Shown one piece after another: positions 1 to 6,809 of a DNA stretch of 8,263 nt (the first letter of the stretch is position 1; each line of letters starts with the position of its first letter). The notes below the pieces were generated by a model, which was given only the letters and a program-made list of their open reading frames with translations, ran no database searches and had not been told where the DNA came from. This DNA comes from Candidatus Cloacimonadota bacterium (GTDB lineage: Bacteria; Cloacimonadota; Cloacimonadia; Cloacimonadales; Cloacimonadaceae): contig VGPI01000086.1 in NCBI GenBank assembly GCA_016875595.1, forward strand, positions 1 through 8,263. Reading direction: 5' to 3'. The position numbers were made by a program, and so were the translations under genes.

Positions 1-2
1 GA

Positions 3-30
3 GACCCATCGGGAGGGTAATTTAGATAGC
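3..30 (-). repeat. Divergent inverted copy of the same repeat
   Basis: Read on the plus strand, these 28 bases match the reverse complement of the unit (core plus GCTATCTAAAAT head) at 23 of 28 positions, including an exact TTTAGATAGC at 21-30, which is the reverse complement of GCTATCTAAA. The array therefore starts with one copy pointing the other way (one left, four right). That arrangement is common for REP/BIME-type elements and argues against a CRISPR array. Confidence 0.7.
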
Positions 31-230
31 AAATCAAACGGTAAAAAATGCCGTCCCGACGGGACTCGAAATGGTCATGGGATGGGTTCAAGGCTATCTA
101 AAATGTCGTCCCGACGAGACTTGATGCGATTTGTGGTTGAAATGAGGGCTATCTGAAATGCCGTCCCGACGGGACTCGAAATGGTCATGGGATGGGTTCT
201 TGCTATCTAAAATACCGTCCCGACGGGACT
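3..230. repeat. Array of ~55-bp intergenic repeats with palindromic core
   Basis: Four direct copies of a unit whose best form is GCTATCTAAAATGCC followed by the hairpin core GTCCCGACGGGAC. The cores lie at 53-65, 108-120, 163-175 and 217-229, so the spacing is 55, 55 and 54 bp. The core is an inverted repeat with 5-base arms and a GAC loop; copy 2 has one arm mismatch (GAGAC). The 5' head GCTATCT is seen at 93-99, 148-154 and 202-208 and is degraded in copy 1. The stretches between cores are not unique: 46-89 and 156-199 are identical over 44 bp, 110 bp apart, whereas the stretch after copy 2 differs. No cas gene is visible. I read this as a dispersed extragenic palindromic-type repeat (REP/BIME-like). 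Its function is unknown and it may continue beyond the left edge. Confidence 0.85.
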
Positions 231-280
231 TGCTTCGGCTGGATTGACTGATCATGATAACCTTGCCAGGAGGAAAAATC

Positions 281-309
281 TTGACAAAAAAGGGGCTCCC
301 CCGAGAAAT
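281..309 (+). promoter_or_regulatory. Candidate promoter for the tRNA-Val cluster
   Basis: A perfect -35 hexamer TTGACA is at 281-286. A weak -10 candidate, AGAAAT (3 of 6 consensus bases), is at 304-309 after a 17-bp spacer. Transcription would begin about 10 bases before the first tRNA. The position is right for a tRNA operon, but the poor -10 keeps this tentative. Confidence 0.35.
285..302 (-). terminator. Possible short intrinsic terminator, minus strand
   Basis: On the minus strand a GGGG-GAG-CCCC hairpin (plus-strand 292-302) is followed directly by a run of seven T (plus-strand A run 285-291). It could stop transcription that runs leftward past the nitroreductase gene and antisense through the tRNAs. 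The stem is only four base pairs, so it may be chance. Confidence 0.3.
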
Positions 310-325
310 GCGTTCCTACGAGCGT

Positions 326-402
<77 letters not shown>

Positions 403-410
403 CGTTTTCC

Positions 411-487
<77 letters not shown>

Positions 488-495
488 CGCTTTCC

Positions 496-572
496 GGGTG
501 ATTAGCTCAGTTGGTTAGAGCACTACGTTCACATCGTAGGGGTCACAGGTTCGAGTCCCGTATCACCCACCA
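496..572 (+). tRNA. tRNA-Val (anticodon CAC)
   Basis: Third member of the cluster, 77 nt with encoded CCA at 570-572. The anticodon CAC is at 530-532 in loop TTCACAT and reads GUG. Its acceptor stem GGGTGAT/ATCACCC is fully paired, unlike its two neighbours. The T stem ACAGG/CCCGT contains one A-C mismatch (third pair). The first 26 bases, up to the D stem, match the GAC copies and the anticodon stem is the same, so the three share a recent origin and have diverged in the anticodon and 3' half. The 45 bp that follow (573-617) show no terminator hairpin. Confidence 0.93.
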
Positions 573-617
573 CTTTCTCTCTGGCTTGTTACTGATCCGC
601 TATTTTCCGTCTTCCGG

Positions 618-1334
618 TTATTTCTTGCCCACGGGCATGATATAGAGAGGGATCTCTCCATCCGGCAGCGCCATCTGTTTTGCCAATTCGGACTCATTGA
701 AAGCGCCGACCATCACCGTCCCCAAGCCGAGTGCTTCTGCCTGGAGGTGGACGTTCTGTCCGACATGGCCTACTTCCATATGGGCATACATCATTCCCCG
801 CTCGGAGTAGCGTTCGCTGATGCGTTCATAAGCCACTGTCAGGATGAGAGATATCGGAGCGGAAGCGACAAAAGCCTGTCGGCTTACCTTGCTAATGATG
901 CTTTGACGCAGGTCGCCCGTCTGGATCAATGCCAATGAATGGGTTGTGGGCTGGTAGCGATAGAGTCCGGGATCGATGTCATCTGCTTTTCCAATAATGG
1001 CATAGAGTTCCAAAGGATAGATGGCTCCGGCGGAGGGAGCAGTTCTCAAGCCACGTTCTTGGTGGCTGATCCCCTGCGCTGAATAGAGGATTTGAGAGAT
1101 CTGAGCGATCGATAAAGACTCATCTTTGAAGGATCGGGTAGAGCGACGTTGGTGAATGGCTTGTTCGACCGAAACGCTTCCAGTTATCATGGGCTCGGGA
1201 AGTGGGATGGTTATGCCTGGTGGCTGATTACCAGAGGTCTCAGCGGGTTTGGCACATGCCAGCCAAAGGGGGAGCAGGATCAGGATCGTGATCAAGACAG
1301 CTAAGCTCAATTTTACGTATGAATTGTACTTCAT
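618..1334 (-). CDS. Nitroreductase/SagB-family flavoprotein with lipoprotein-type signal
   Basis: A 238-residue protein. Residues about 52-238 resemble the FMN-dependent nitroreductase superfamily, closest in pattern to SagB-type dehydrogenases. RRSTRSF at 63-69 is the usual FMN-phosphate-contacting segment; RTAPSAGAIYPLELY at 97-111 is the SagB/ThcOx hallmark; HVGQN..LQAEALGLG lies at about 190-205; and the end is LYIMPVGKK. The N terminus is basic, then strongly hydrophobic (residues 9-25), ending LWLAC with Cys27 fitting the permissive lipobox, followed by a polar Pro-rich linker. It may therefore be an exported, lipidated enzyme; a simple membrane anchor is the alternative. The substrate is unknown, and no cyclodehydratase or precursor peptide is nearby to suggest azoline chemistry. 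The start is supported by GGGAGG (plus-strand 1341-1346) six bases upstream. It is transcribed towards the tRNAs and away from ackA. Confidence 0.85.
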   Translation of the reverse strand: MKYNSYVKLSLAVLITILILLPLWLACAKPAETSGNQPPGITIPLPEPMITGSVSVEQAIHQRRSTRSFKDESLSIAQISQILYSAQGISHQERGLRTAPSAGAIYPLELYAIIGKADDIDPGLYRYQPTTHSLALIQTGDLRQSIISKVSRQAFVASAPISLILTVAYERISERYSERGMMYAHMEVGHVGQNVHLQAEALGLGTVMVGAFNESELAKQMALPDGEIPLYIMPVGKK

Positions 1335-1361
1335 TTCGTACCTCCCTGATGATTTGAATCC

Positions 1362-1390
1362 AGTTTACATAGAAGAGCGATATCTGTCAA
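1362..1390 (-). promoter_or_regulatory. Promoter for the nitroreductase-family gene
   Basis: On the minus strand a perfect -35 TTGACA (plus-strand 1385-1390) is followed after exactly 17 bp by TAAACT (plus-strand 1362-1367; 4 of 6 -10 consensus bases). Transcription would start around 1355, leaving a leader of about 20 nt that contains the GGGAGG ribosome site. Confidence 0.5.
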
Positions 1391-1474
1391 CCGTTAAGCG
1401 GTATTGAGAAATCAATTGACATATATGAAAGTTCAATTTCCGTGACACCCGAATGCATTACAAGTGAGGATTTA
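1391..1474 (+). promoter_or_regulatory. ackA operon upstream region, promoter not resolved
   Basis: The operon promoter must lie in this divergent gap or inside the minus-strand promoter. A TTGACA is present at 1416-1421, but no acceptable -10 lies 15-18 bp after it. TGTCAA at 1385-1390 and TTGACA at 1416-1421 are mirror images, and a small inverted repeat ACCG-N5-CGGT lies at 1390-1402; either could be a regulator site. The ribosome site for ackA is GAGGA at 1466-1470. Confidence 0.25.
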
Positions 1475-2683
1475 ATGAACATACTGGTTTTGAACTGCGG
1501 GAGTTCATCGATCAAATATCAGTTAATCAACATGCAGAATTGTGACGTGCTGGTAGAAGGGATCGCCGAAAAGATCGGCGAAGATATATCATTATTTACA
1601 TACAAGAGCACCAGACTCGATCGGAAGAAACAGAAGATGGTGATCAATGATCATGAACAGGGGCTACAACTGATCATTGATTCGCTGTTGGATCCGACCT
1701 ATGGTGTGATCAGCAGCGTAGATGAGATCAATGCCGTCGGTCATCGTCTGGTACATGCCGGTGAGCACTATTCGGATGCGGTTTTAATCACCGATCACGT
1801 GATCGAGGTGATGACCGCTTGTATTGCTCTGGCACCCTTGCACAATCCGGCAAACCTGGCAGGAATCAAGGCAGTGAAAAACAATATCCCCAATGTTCCT
1901 CAATGCGGGTTGTTTGATACCGCCTATCATCAGACGATGCCGGCTCATGCCTTTCTCTATCCTCTGCCGATCGACTTTTATCAGGTGCACAAGATCCGGC
2001 GCTATGGCTTTCACGGGACTTCGCACAAATATGTCAGTTTGAAAGCGGCGGAATACCTCGGCAAGAAAGTGGAAGACCTCAAGATTATCTCTTGTCATCT
2101 GGGTAATGGTGCCTCGATCACCGCGATCAAGGACGGCAAATCCATCGATACATCCATGGGTTTCACGCCTTTGGAAGGACTGATGATGGGTACACGCTGT
2201 GGCGATCTCGATCCTGCCATTCCGATCTATATGCAACAACAACTGGGACTTGGCGTGGAGGAAGTAAATACCATTCTCAATAAAAAGAGCGGAATGCTGG
2301 GACTCTCGCTCCTGTCCAACGACATGCGCACGATCGAGGCAGAAGTCCTCGAGAAGAAGAACCCCAAAGCCATCCTGGCACTGGAGGTATATAGCTATCG
2401 GATCAAGAAATACATCGGTGCCTATATCGCTGCCATGAATGGACTGGACGTCCTTATCTTTACCGGAGGAGTGGGTGAACGGATGCCGATCATGCGGGCA
2501 CAGGTCTGTCAGGATATGGATGCACTGGGCATTGAGATCAATGAAGAAGAAAATGCCATCCTCTCCAATAAGATCCAAGTTTTGAGCAACGGAACGACAA
2601 ATGTGACCGTGTTGAAAGTTCCTACTAATGAAGAACTGATGATCGCTCTCGAAACACAAAGGATCCTCACAGGAAAGAATTAG
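1475..2683 (+). CDS. ackA: Acetate kinase
   Basis: A 402-residue cytosolic kinase of the ASKHA fold. It interconverts acetate + ATP and acetyl phosphate + ADP, the ATP-yielding last step of acetate fermentation. Family motifs are all present: NCGSSSIKY at 7-15, GHRLVHAGE at 89-97 (Arg91), LFDTAYHQTMP at 146-156 (Asp148), RRYGFHGTSH at 175-184 (His180), CHLGNGASI at 207-215, GTRCGDLDPA at 239-248 (Arg241), FTGGVGE at 329-335 and PTNEE at 383-387 (Glu386). These match the known catalytic Arg/Asp/His/Arg/Glu set. I chose ATG 1475 rather than the in-frame GTG at 1442: the protein then begins MNILVLNCGSSS, as acetate kinases do, the length is typical, and GAGGA sits just upstream. No phosphotransacetylase gene is in the window. 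It is first in a five-gene run; its TAG stop overlaps the next gene's ribosome site. Confidence 0.97.
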   Translation: MNILVLNCGSSSIKYQLINMQNCDVLVEGIAEKIGEDISLFTYKSTRLDRKKQKMVINDHEQGLQLIIDSLLDPTYGVISSVDEINAVGHRLVHAGEHYSDAVLITDHVIEVMTACIALAPLHNPANLAGIKAVKNNIPNVPQCGLFDTAYHQTMPAHAFLYPLPIDFYQVHKIRRYGFHGTSHKYVSLKAAEYLGKKVEDLKIISCHLGNGASITAIKDGKSIDTSMGFTPLEGLMMGTRCGDLDPAIPIYMQQQLGLGVEEVNTILNKKSGMLGLSLLSNDMRTIEAEVLEKKNPKAILALEVYSYRIKKYIGAYIAAMNGLDVLIFTGGVGERMPIMRAQVCQDMDALGIEINEEENAILSNKIQVLSNGTTNVTVLKVPTNEELMIALETQRILTGKN

Positions 2684-2690
2684 GAAAATC

Positions 2691-5564
2691 ATGAATCAAT
2701 CCTTTTATCAGATGTTTTATGACAAATCCCCGGTCTCGATCTGGATCGAGGATTTCAGCGGCGTGCGGAATTATGTACTGTCCCTCAAAGACCAGGGTAT
2801 TACCGATCTCAGGGCATACTTTTCCACCTATCCGGAGAAGTTACTGGAGTGTATCACCCAGCTGAAAATCGTAGATGTCAATGACACTACCCTGGAGATG
2901 TATAAAGCAGGCAGCAAAGAGGAATTGCTATCCTCGGTGCACCTGATCTTTCAGGAGGAATCACTGCCCTGCCTGATGGAATCGGTTCTGGCTCTGGCAG
3001 ATGGGAAATTGAGTTTTGAGGGGCATGGGATCAACTTCGATCTGAAGAAAAATCAGATCTACATGCGCATCTCATGGTCTATTCCGGGTCAGGAAGAAAA
3101 GGACTTTGAAAACGTCATCGTTGCCATACAGGATCTGACCAAGCTCTATAAAGTCCGCAGTGAGCTGGAAGAGCGGGAAATGATGTTCCGCTGTATCTTT
3201 GAGCAGGCATCGGAAGGAATGCTCCTGATCAATAGTGCGGGTAAGGCAATCCTCGTGAATCAGGCATTTGAGCATATGACCAATATGAATACGGGTGAGA
3301 TCGTGGGTCAATATGTCAGGGAGATCTATGATATCTTCGTTTCCAGGATTCAATTGCTCAAGCCGCAGGAATTTAAGCTGGAATGGATCCAGCAACTGCT
3401 GAATCAGGAACATAAGACAACGAATGTCTATGAATACGACTTTTATGACATGAGGCACAAACTTCATGCCCACCGGCAGACAGTGGTACCGATTCGAACT
3501 CTGAAAGACAATCTGTCTGTCATCATGCTGACCGATCTGACCCCGATCTACCGCTCGGAGATGCTTACCCTTGTTCTCCATCGGATCAGTCATGCCATAA
3601 ACGTCGCCAATTCGCTGGATGAGCTGTTTACCACTATCCACGTATCTTTGAGCAAGCTCATCGATGTCACCAATCTCTATATCGCCCTGTACGACCATAA
3701 AAGCAACCTGATCACCTTCCCATATCTGGTGGACAGCATGAATGAGGATACATCGCCGGTCGAGGCAGATAACGATTATTCTCTGACGGCACAGGTGATT
3801 TCCGAAGCCAAGACCTTGCTCCTGGGCGAGGAGGAGATCATCCATCGCACTGAGAATCGGCGCTTCATGGGTGTCTTTTGTAAGAACTGGCTGGGCGTGC
3901 CACTCATTCTCGACAATATCGTCATCGGTGCACTGGTGGTGCAGAGCTATGACCGTAACGACCTTTTTGACGAAGAGGACAAGATCCTGCTCGAGTCCGT
4001 ATCGGAGCAGATCGCCTTTGCCCTGCACAAGAAACAAGCCGATGAGTCGATTAATGTACTGATCCAGGCGATTGAGCAGGCAGGTGAGGGGATCATTATC
4101 TTCACTCCCGAGGGGTTTATCCGCTATGTCAATACTATCTTCGAACGGACTACGGGTTACAAGCGCATCGAACTCCTGGACAAACCGGTGGAATACCTGC
4201 CCTTCGATCAACACAGCCGGATCGACATGCAGCAGTCATGGCTCCGGGTGCGCAGTTCACAACCCTGGCGTGGTAAGATCGACATTATCCGCAAGGATGG
4301 TGCCAAGATCACTCTCGATATGGTGGTCAAACCCGTCATCGACAAGGACGGCCGGTTATCCAGCATCATCGCCAGTTGCAAGGACGTGACCTATGAGATC
4401 CTGCGGGAAGAGCAGCTCAAACGAACCCAACGTCTGGAAGCGATCGGCAGATTGACCGGCGGTATTGCGCATGACTTCAATAACGTCCTCAGCGCCATCA
4501 TCGGTTATACCGAACTTGCCTCTGACGACGTTCCATCGGAATCGGACTGCGCCCAAAACCTGATGGAAGTACTCAAGTCCGCAGGCCGAGCCAAAGAGAT
4601 GATCAGCCATTTGATCTCCTTCAGTCGTCAGGAGGAATCCAAGACTGAAGTGATTGAATTGGTCGATCATGTCCGGGAAGCAGTCAAGTTCCTGCGTTCA
4701 TATCTGCCCAAGTCCATCCGCATCAAAGAACGTTACACCGCCGAGAAAAGCACGGTGATCGCCGTTCCCGGTCAGGTTCACCAAATCCTGATAAATCTCG
4801 GCACTAATGCCATGCATGCCATCAAACACGACAAGGGGCTGATCGAGATCACGCTGGAGACCGTGGCGTTTCACAGCAAGGACATGGTGGCTTATCCGGA
4901 ACTGGAGCAGTGCCAATATCTCAGAGTGACCGTCATCGATAATGGGTCGGGAATTGATGAAGGCGTCATCGACCACATATTCGATCCCTATTTCACGACC
5001 AAAGCAGCCAATGAGGGTACCGGACTCGGCTTGTCCATCGTGCACAGCATTGTTCAAGCTCATCACGGCGCCATCCGGGTCGAGAGCATCCAGGGCGAAG
5101 GCAGCACTTTCTCCGTGTATTTACCCCTTTATACCGCTGATAAATGGCATCCCAATGGCGAATACACCGACGTCAATACTGAAATAGCCGGGACTGAACG
5201 GATCATGTTCATCGATGATGAGACAATGCTGGTCAATGTCTTCCGGCAGGGACTGCTCAAGCTCGGTTACAAGGTGGAGGGATTCACCGATCCCCGTAAA
5301 GCACTGGAGTATTTCCGCAAGAACTTTGACAGCGTGGATATCGTCGTGACCGATACGACCATGCCCTATATGAATGGCATCGATCTATCCGAGAAGTTGC
5401 TGGCTGTGAAACCCAGCTTGCCGATCATCCTCTGTACCGGTTTTACCACTCTGATCTCCGCCGAGGAAGCTACCCAGAAAGGTATCCGCGACTTCATCAT
5501 GAAACCCTTCAAGATCAGGGATATGGCAAGCAGAATCAGAGACATCCTCGACCACAAGGAATAA
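2691..5564 (+). CDS. Cytosolic hybrid sensor histidine kinase (PAS-PAS-GAF-PAS-HK-REC)
   Basis: A 957-residue sensor with no visible membrane segment or signal peptide, so it should sense an intracellular cue. Approximate domain order: PAS 1-155 (starts FYDKSPVSIWIEDFSG, ends AIQDLTKLY), PAS 165-285, GAF 308-448, PAS 457-570, HisKA with the phospho-accepting His594 in GGIAHDFNN, then HATPase_c with N-box Asn702/Asn706, DNGSGID at 750-756, FDPYFTTK and GTGLGLSIV at 776-784. A C-terminal receiver (about 835-957) has the acidic pair Asp842/Asp843, phospho-acceptor Asp888 in VVTDTTMP, Thr916 and Lys938. All catalytic residues are intact. No DNA-binding or HPt domain and no separate regulator gene is nearby, so the output partner is unknown. 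The start is supported by AGGAAA at 2682-2687, which overlaps the ackA stop; the gap is 7 bp, suggesting coupled translation. The ligand cannot be told from sequence. Confidence 0.93.
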   Translation: MNQSFYQMFYDKSPVSIWIEDFSGVRNYVLSLKDQGITDLRAYFSTYPEKLLECITQLKIVDVNDTTLEMYKAGSKEELLSSVHLIFQEESLPCLMESVLALADGKLSFEGHGINFDLKKNQIYMRISWSIPGQEEKDFENVIVAIQDLTKLYKVRSELEEREMMFRCIFEQASEGMLLINSAGKAILVNQAFEHMTNMNTGEIVGQYVREIYDIFVSRIQLLKPQEFKLEWIQQLLNQEHKTTNVYEYDFYDMRHKLHAHRQTVVPIRTLKDNLSVIMLTDLTPIYRSEMLTLVLHRISHAINVANSLDELFTTIHVSLSKLIDVTNLYIALYDHKSNLITFPYLVDSMNEDTSPVEADNDYSLTAQVISEAKTLLLGEEEIIHRTENRRFMGVFCKNWLGVPLILDNIVIGALVVQSYDRNDLFDEEDKILLESVSEQIAFALHKKQADESINVLIQAIEQAGEGIIIFTPEGFIRYVNTIFERTTGYKRIELLDKPVEYLPFDQHSRIDMQQSWLRVRSSQPWRGKIDIIRKDGAKITLDMVVKPVIDKDGRLSSIIASCKDVTYEILREEQLKRTQRLEAIGRLTGGIAHDFNNVLSAIIGYTELASDDVPSESDCAQNLMEVLKSAGRAKEMISHLISFSRQEESKTEVIELVDHVREAVKFLRSYLPKSIRIKERYTAEKSTVIAVPGQVHQILINLGTNAMHAIKHDKGLIEITLETVAFHSKDMVAYPELEQCQYLRVTVIDNGSGIDEGVIDHIFDPYFTTKAANEGTGLGLSIVHSIVQAHHGAIRVESIQGEGSTFSVYLPLYTADKWHPNGEYTDVNTEIAGTERIMFIDDETMLVNVFRQGLLKLGYKVEGFTDPRKALEYFRKNFDSVDIVVTDTTMPYMNGIDLSEKLLAVKPSLPIILCTGFTTLISAEEATQKGIRDFIMKPFKIRDMASRIRDILDHKE

Positions 5565-5569
5565 CCACC

Positions 5570-5839
5570 ATGCGCATCGATCTCCTGCTCAACAAACTAT
5601 GCCTGACCAAGACCCGCAGCATTGCCAAAAACGCCTGTGACAAAGGACTGGTCTATCTCAACGGTAAACCGGCAAAGGCATCTGCCATCGTGCAGGATGG
5701 CGACCTGATCCGGTTTCGACTGTACGGCGATGAGCATGAACTGAGAATTTCCCGGGTTCCCTCCGGCAACGTCAGTAAAAAAGATGCACCCCAGTATTAC
5801 GAAATGCTGAACAGAATCGCCTTCGAGCCCAGCGACTGA
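5570..5839 (+). CDS. Small S4-domain RNA-binding protein, RqcP/Hsp15-like
   Basis: An 89-residue protein that is essentially one S4 RNA-binding domain (residues 1 to about 55) with a short basic/acidic tail. It has the typical pattern MR-D-LL----L-KTRS-AK--C-KG-V--NGK-AKAS--V--GD. Its length and the ending SKKDAPQYYEML resemble Bacillus RqcP (YabO), which with RqcH acts on stalled 50S subunits carrying peptidyl-tRNA. Hsp15 (HslR), with a related 50S role, is longer. The exact orthology is my inference and no RqcH gene is visible here. The start at 5570 has AAGGA (5556-5560) nine bases upstream, and only 5 bp separate it from the kinase stop, so it is co-transcribed. Confidence 0.85.
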   Translation: MRIDLLLNKLCLTKTRSIAKNACDKGLVYLNGKPAKASAIVQDGDLIRFRLYGDEHELRISRVPSGNVSKKDAPQYYEMLNRIAFEPSD

Positions 5840-5855
5840 GGCATGAGGCGCACCG

Positions 5856-6809
5856 ATGCGACTCCATCTCCCGTTGGTATTGGTCGCACTGCTATATGCC
5901 CTGTCGCTCCCGGCAATGAACCAGAGCCGGTTATTACTGTGTACGGAGTACTATCGCCTTTATTGTCATCCGGTTAATGATGCCATTGCCCGTCAGTTGG
6001 AGAGGCCGCTTTCTCTCCGGATCGACAAATTGCAGATCACTCTCGGAGTAAAACCTGCCGAGACCGTGGATATTGAGATCATTCCAGACCGGCAGACATA
6101 CCAATTCCTCACCGTCGGCAAAGGGCGGATCGTCGAATTCAGTGAGGCAATCTACGACCGCAACGAACGCCGGATCTACGTCCGCAGCCCGGATCAAGTC
6201 AATGACGACTACCTGCTCATTCTCCTCCACGAATACATCCATTGGCTGGTGGATAGCATCTTTCTTGATGCACCCTTGTGGTTTCATGAGGGGATGGCGA
6301 CCTACTTCAGCGGTCAGTTCGGCTTCGAGAAGCACGTCCAATTCCTCCAGATGCGATTCTGGGGCAGATATCTACCCCTCAGTGAGATGAGACACATATA
6401 TCCCAAGGATCAGCCGGACTGGCAGTTATTCTATCTCACTTCATCCTTCTCCATGCATTACATCATGAACAAACGCATTGACGACTGGAACCGGATGTGG
6501 GACAAGATCGCCCTGAAAGAGGGGATCAACCGCCGGCTGCTTTTTTATCCTTTCTTTCAGCAGAGCTTTAATCAGTCGGTTTCTGATTTTACCCGGGATT
6601 ATGACCGCTATGCCCGCCGGCTGGCATATTTATACATCTTTTACGGGATCAATGCTCTGATCTTTACCCTTCTTCCCCTGTTCATCCTGATCGGTTGGTG
6701 GAAGCGTCGTCGCCGGATGCGACAACTGCCCGACCCTTCCATCGAGGAGAGCATCGAAGATGAAGAAGAGAATGAACCCCATGACAATGAAGAAAGGATG
6801 GAACCATGA
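5856..6809 (+). CDS. Membrane-anchored zinc metalloprotease, Peptidase MA-like
   Basis: A 317-residue protein with a gluzincin-type active site. HEYIH at 125-129 supplies two zinc-binding histidines and the catalytic glutamate; PLWFHEGMATYFSG at 140-153 supplies the downstream glutamate ligand (Glu145), the arrangement of the Peptidase MA-like group. Residues 1-20 form a hydrophobic signal or anchor, and residues about 257-281 form a transmembrane helix followed by the basic stretch WWKRRRRMR and a very acidic tail (about 294-317). The predicted topology is a protease domain outside the cytoplasmic membrane with a short cytosolic tail. The substrate is unknown. The start ATG has GAGG at 5845-5848 seven bases upstream, 16 bp after the S4 gene. 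Its stop overlaps the next start (ATGA), so the two are translationally coupled. Confidence 0.85.
   Translation: MRLHLPLVLVALLYALSLPAMNQSRLLLCTEYYRLYCHPVNDAIARQLERPLSLRIDKLQITLGVKPAETVDIEIIPDRQTYQFLTVGKGRIVEFSEAIYDRNERRIYVRSPDQVNDDYLLILLHEYIHWLVDSIFLDAPLWFHEGMATYFSGQFGFEKHVQFLQMRFWGRYLPLSEMRHIYPKDQPDWQLFYLTSSFSMHYIMNKRIDDWNRMWDKIALKEGINRRLLFYPFFQQSFNQSVSDFTRDYDRYARRLAYLYIFYGINALIFTLLPLFILIGWWKRRRRMRQLPDPSIEESIEDEEENEPHDNEERMEP

Noticed and set aside
42..230. CRISPR array of short repeats
   Set aside because: The 'spacers' after cores 1 and 3 are identical, the units vary, one copy is inverted, the between-repeat length (about 26 bp) is short, and no cas gene is present.
1442..1474. Longer acetate kinase starting at GTG 1442
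   Set aside because: The extra 11 residues are not typical of AckA. ATG 1475 gives the classic MNILVLNCGSSS start and has GAGGA just upstream.
1784..2692. 302-codon minus-strand ORF opposite ackA
   Set aside because: It lies antisense to a certain acetate kinase gene, its protein is rich in His/Cys/Gln without domains, and no ribosome site supports it.
3072..4214. 380-codon minus-strand ORF opposite the sensor kinase
   Set aside because: The plus strand encodes clear PAS and GAF domains here. The antisense product has no recognisable motif and is a codon-usage shadow.
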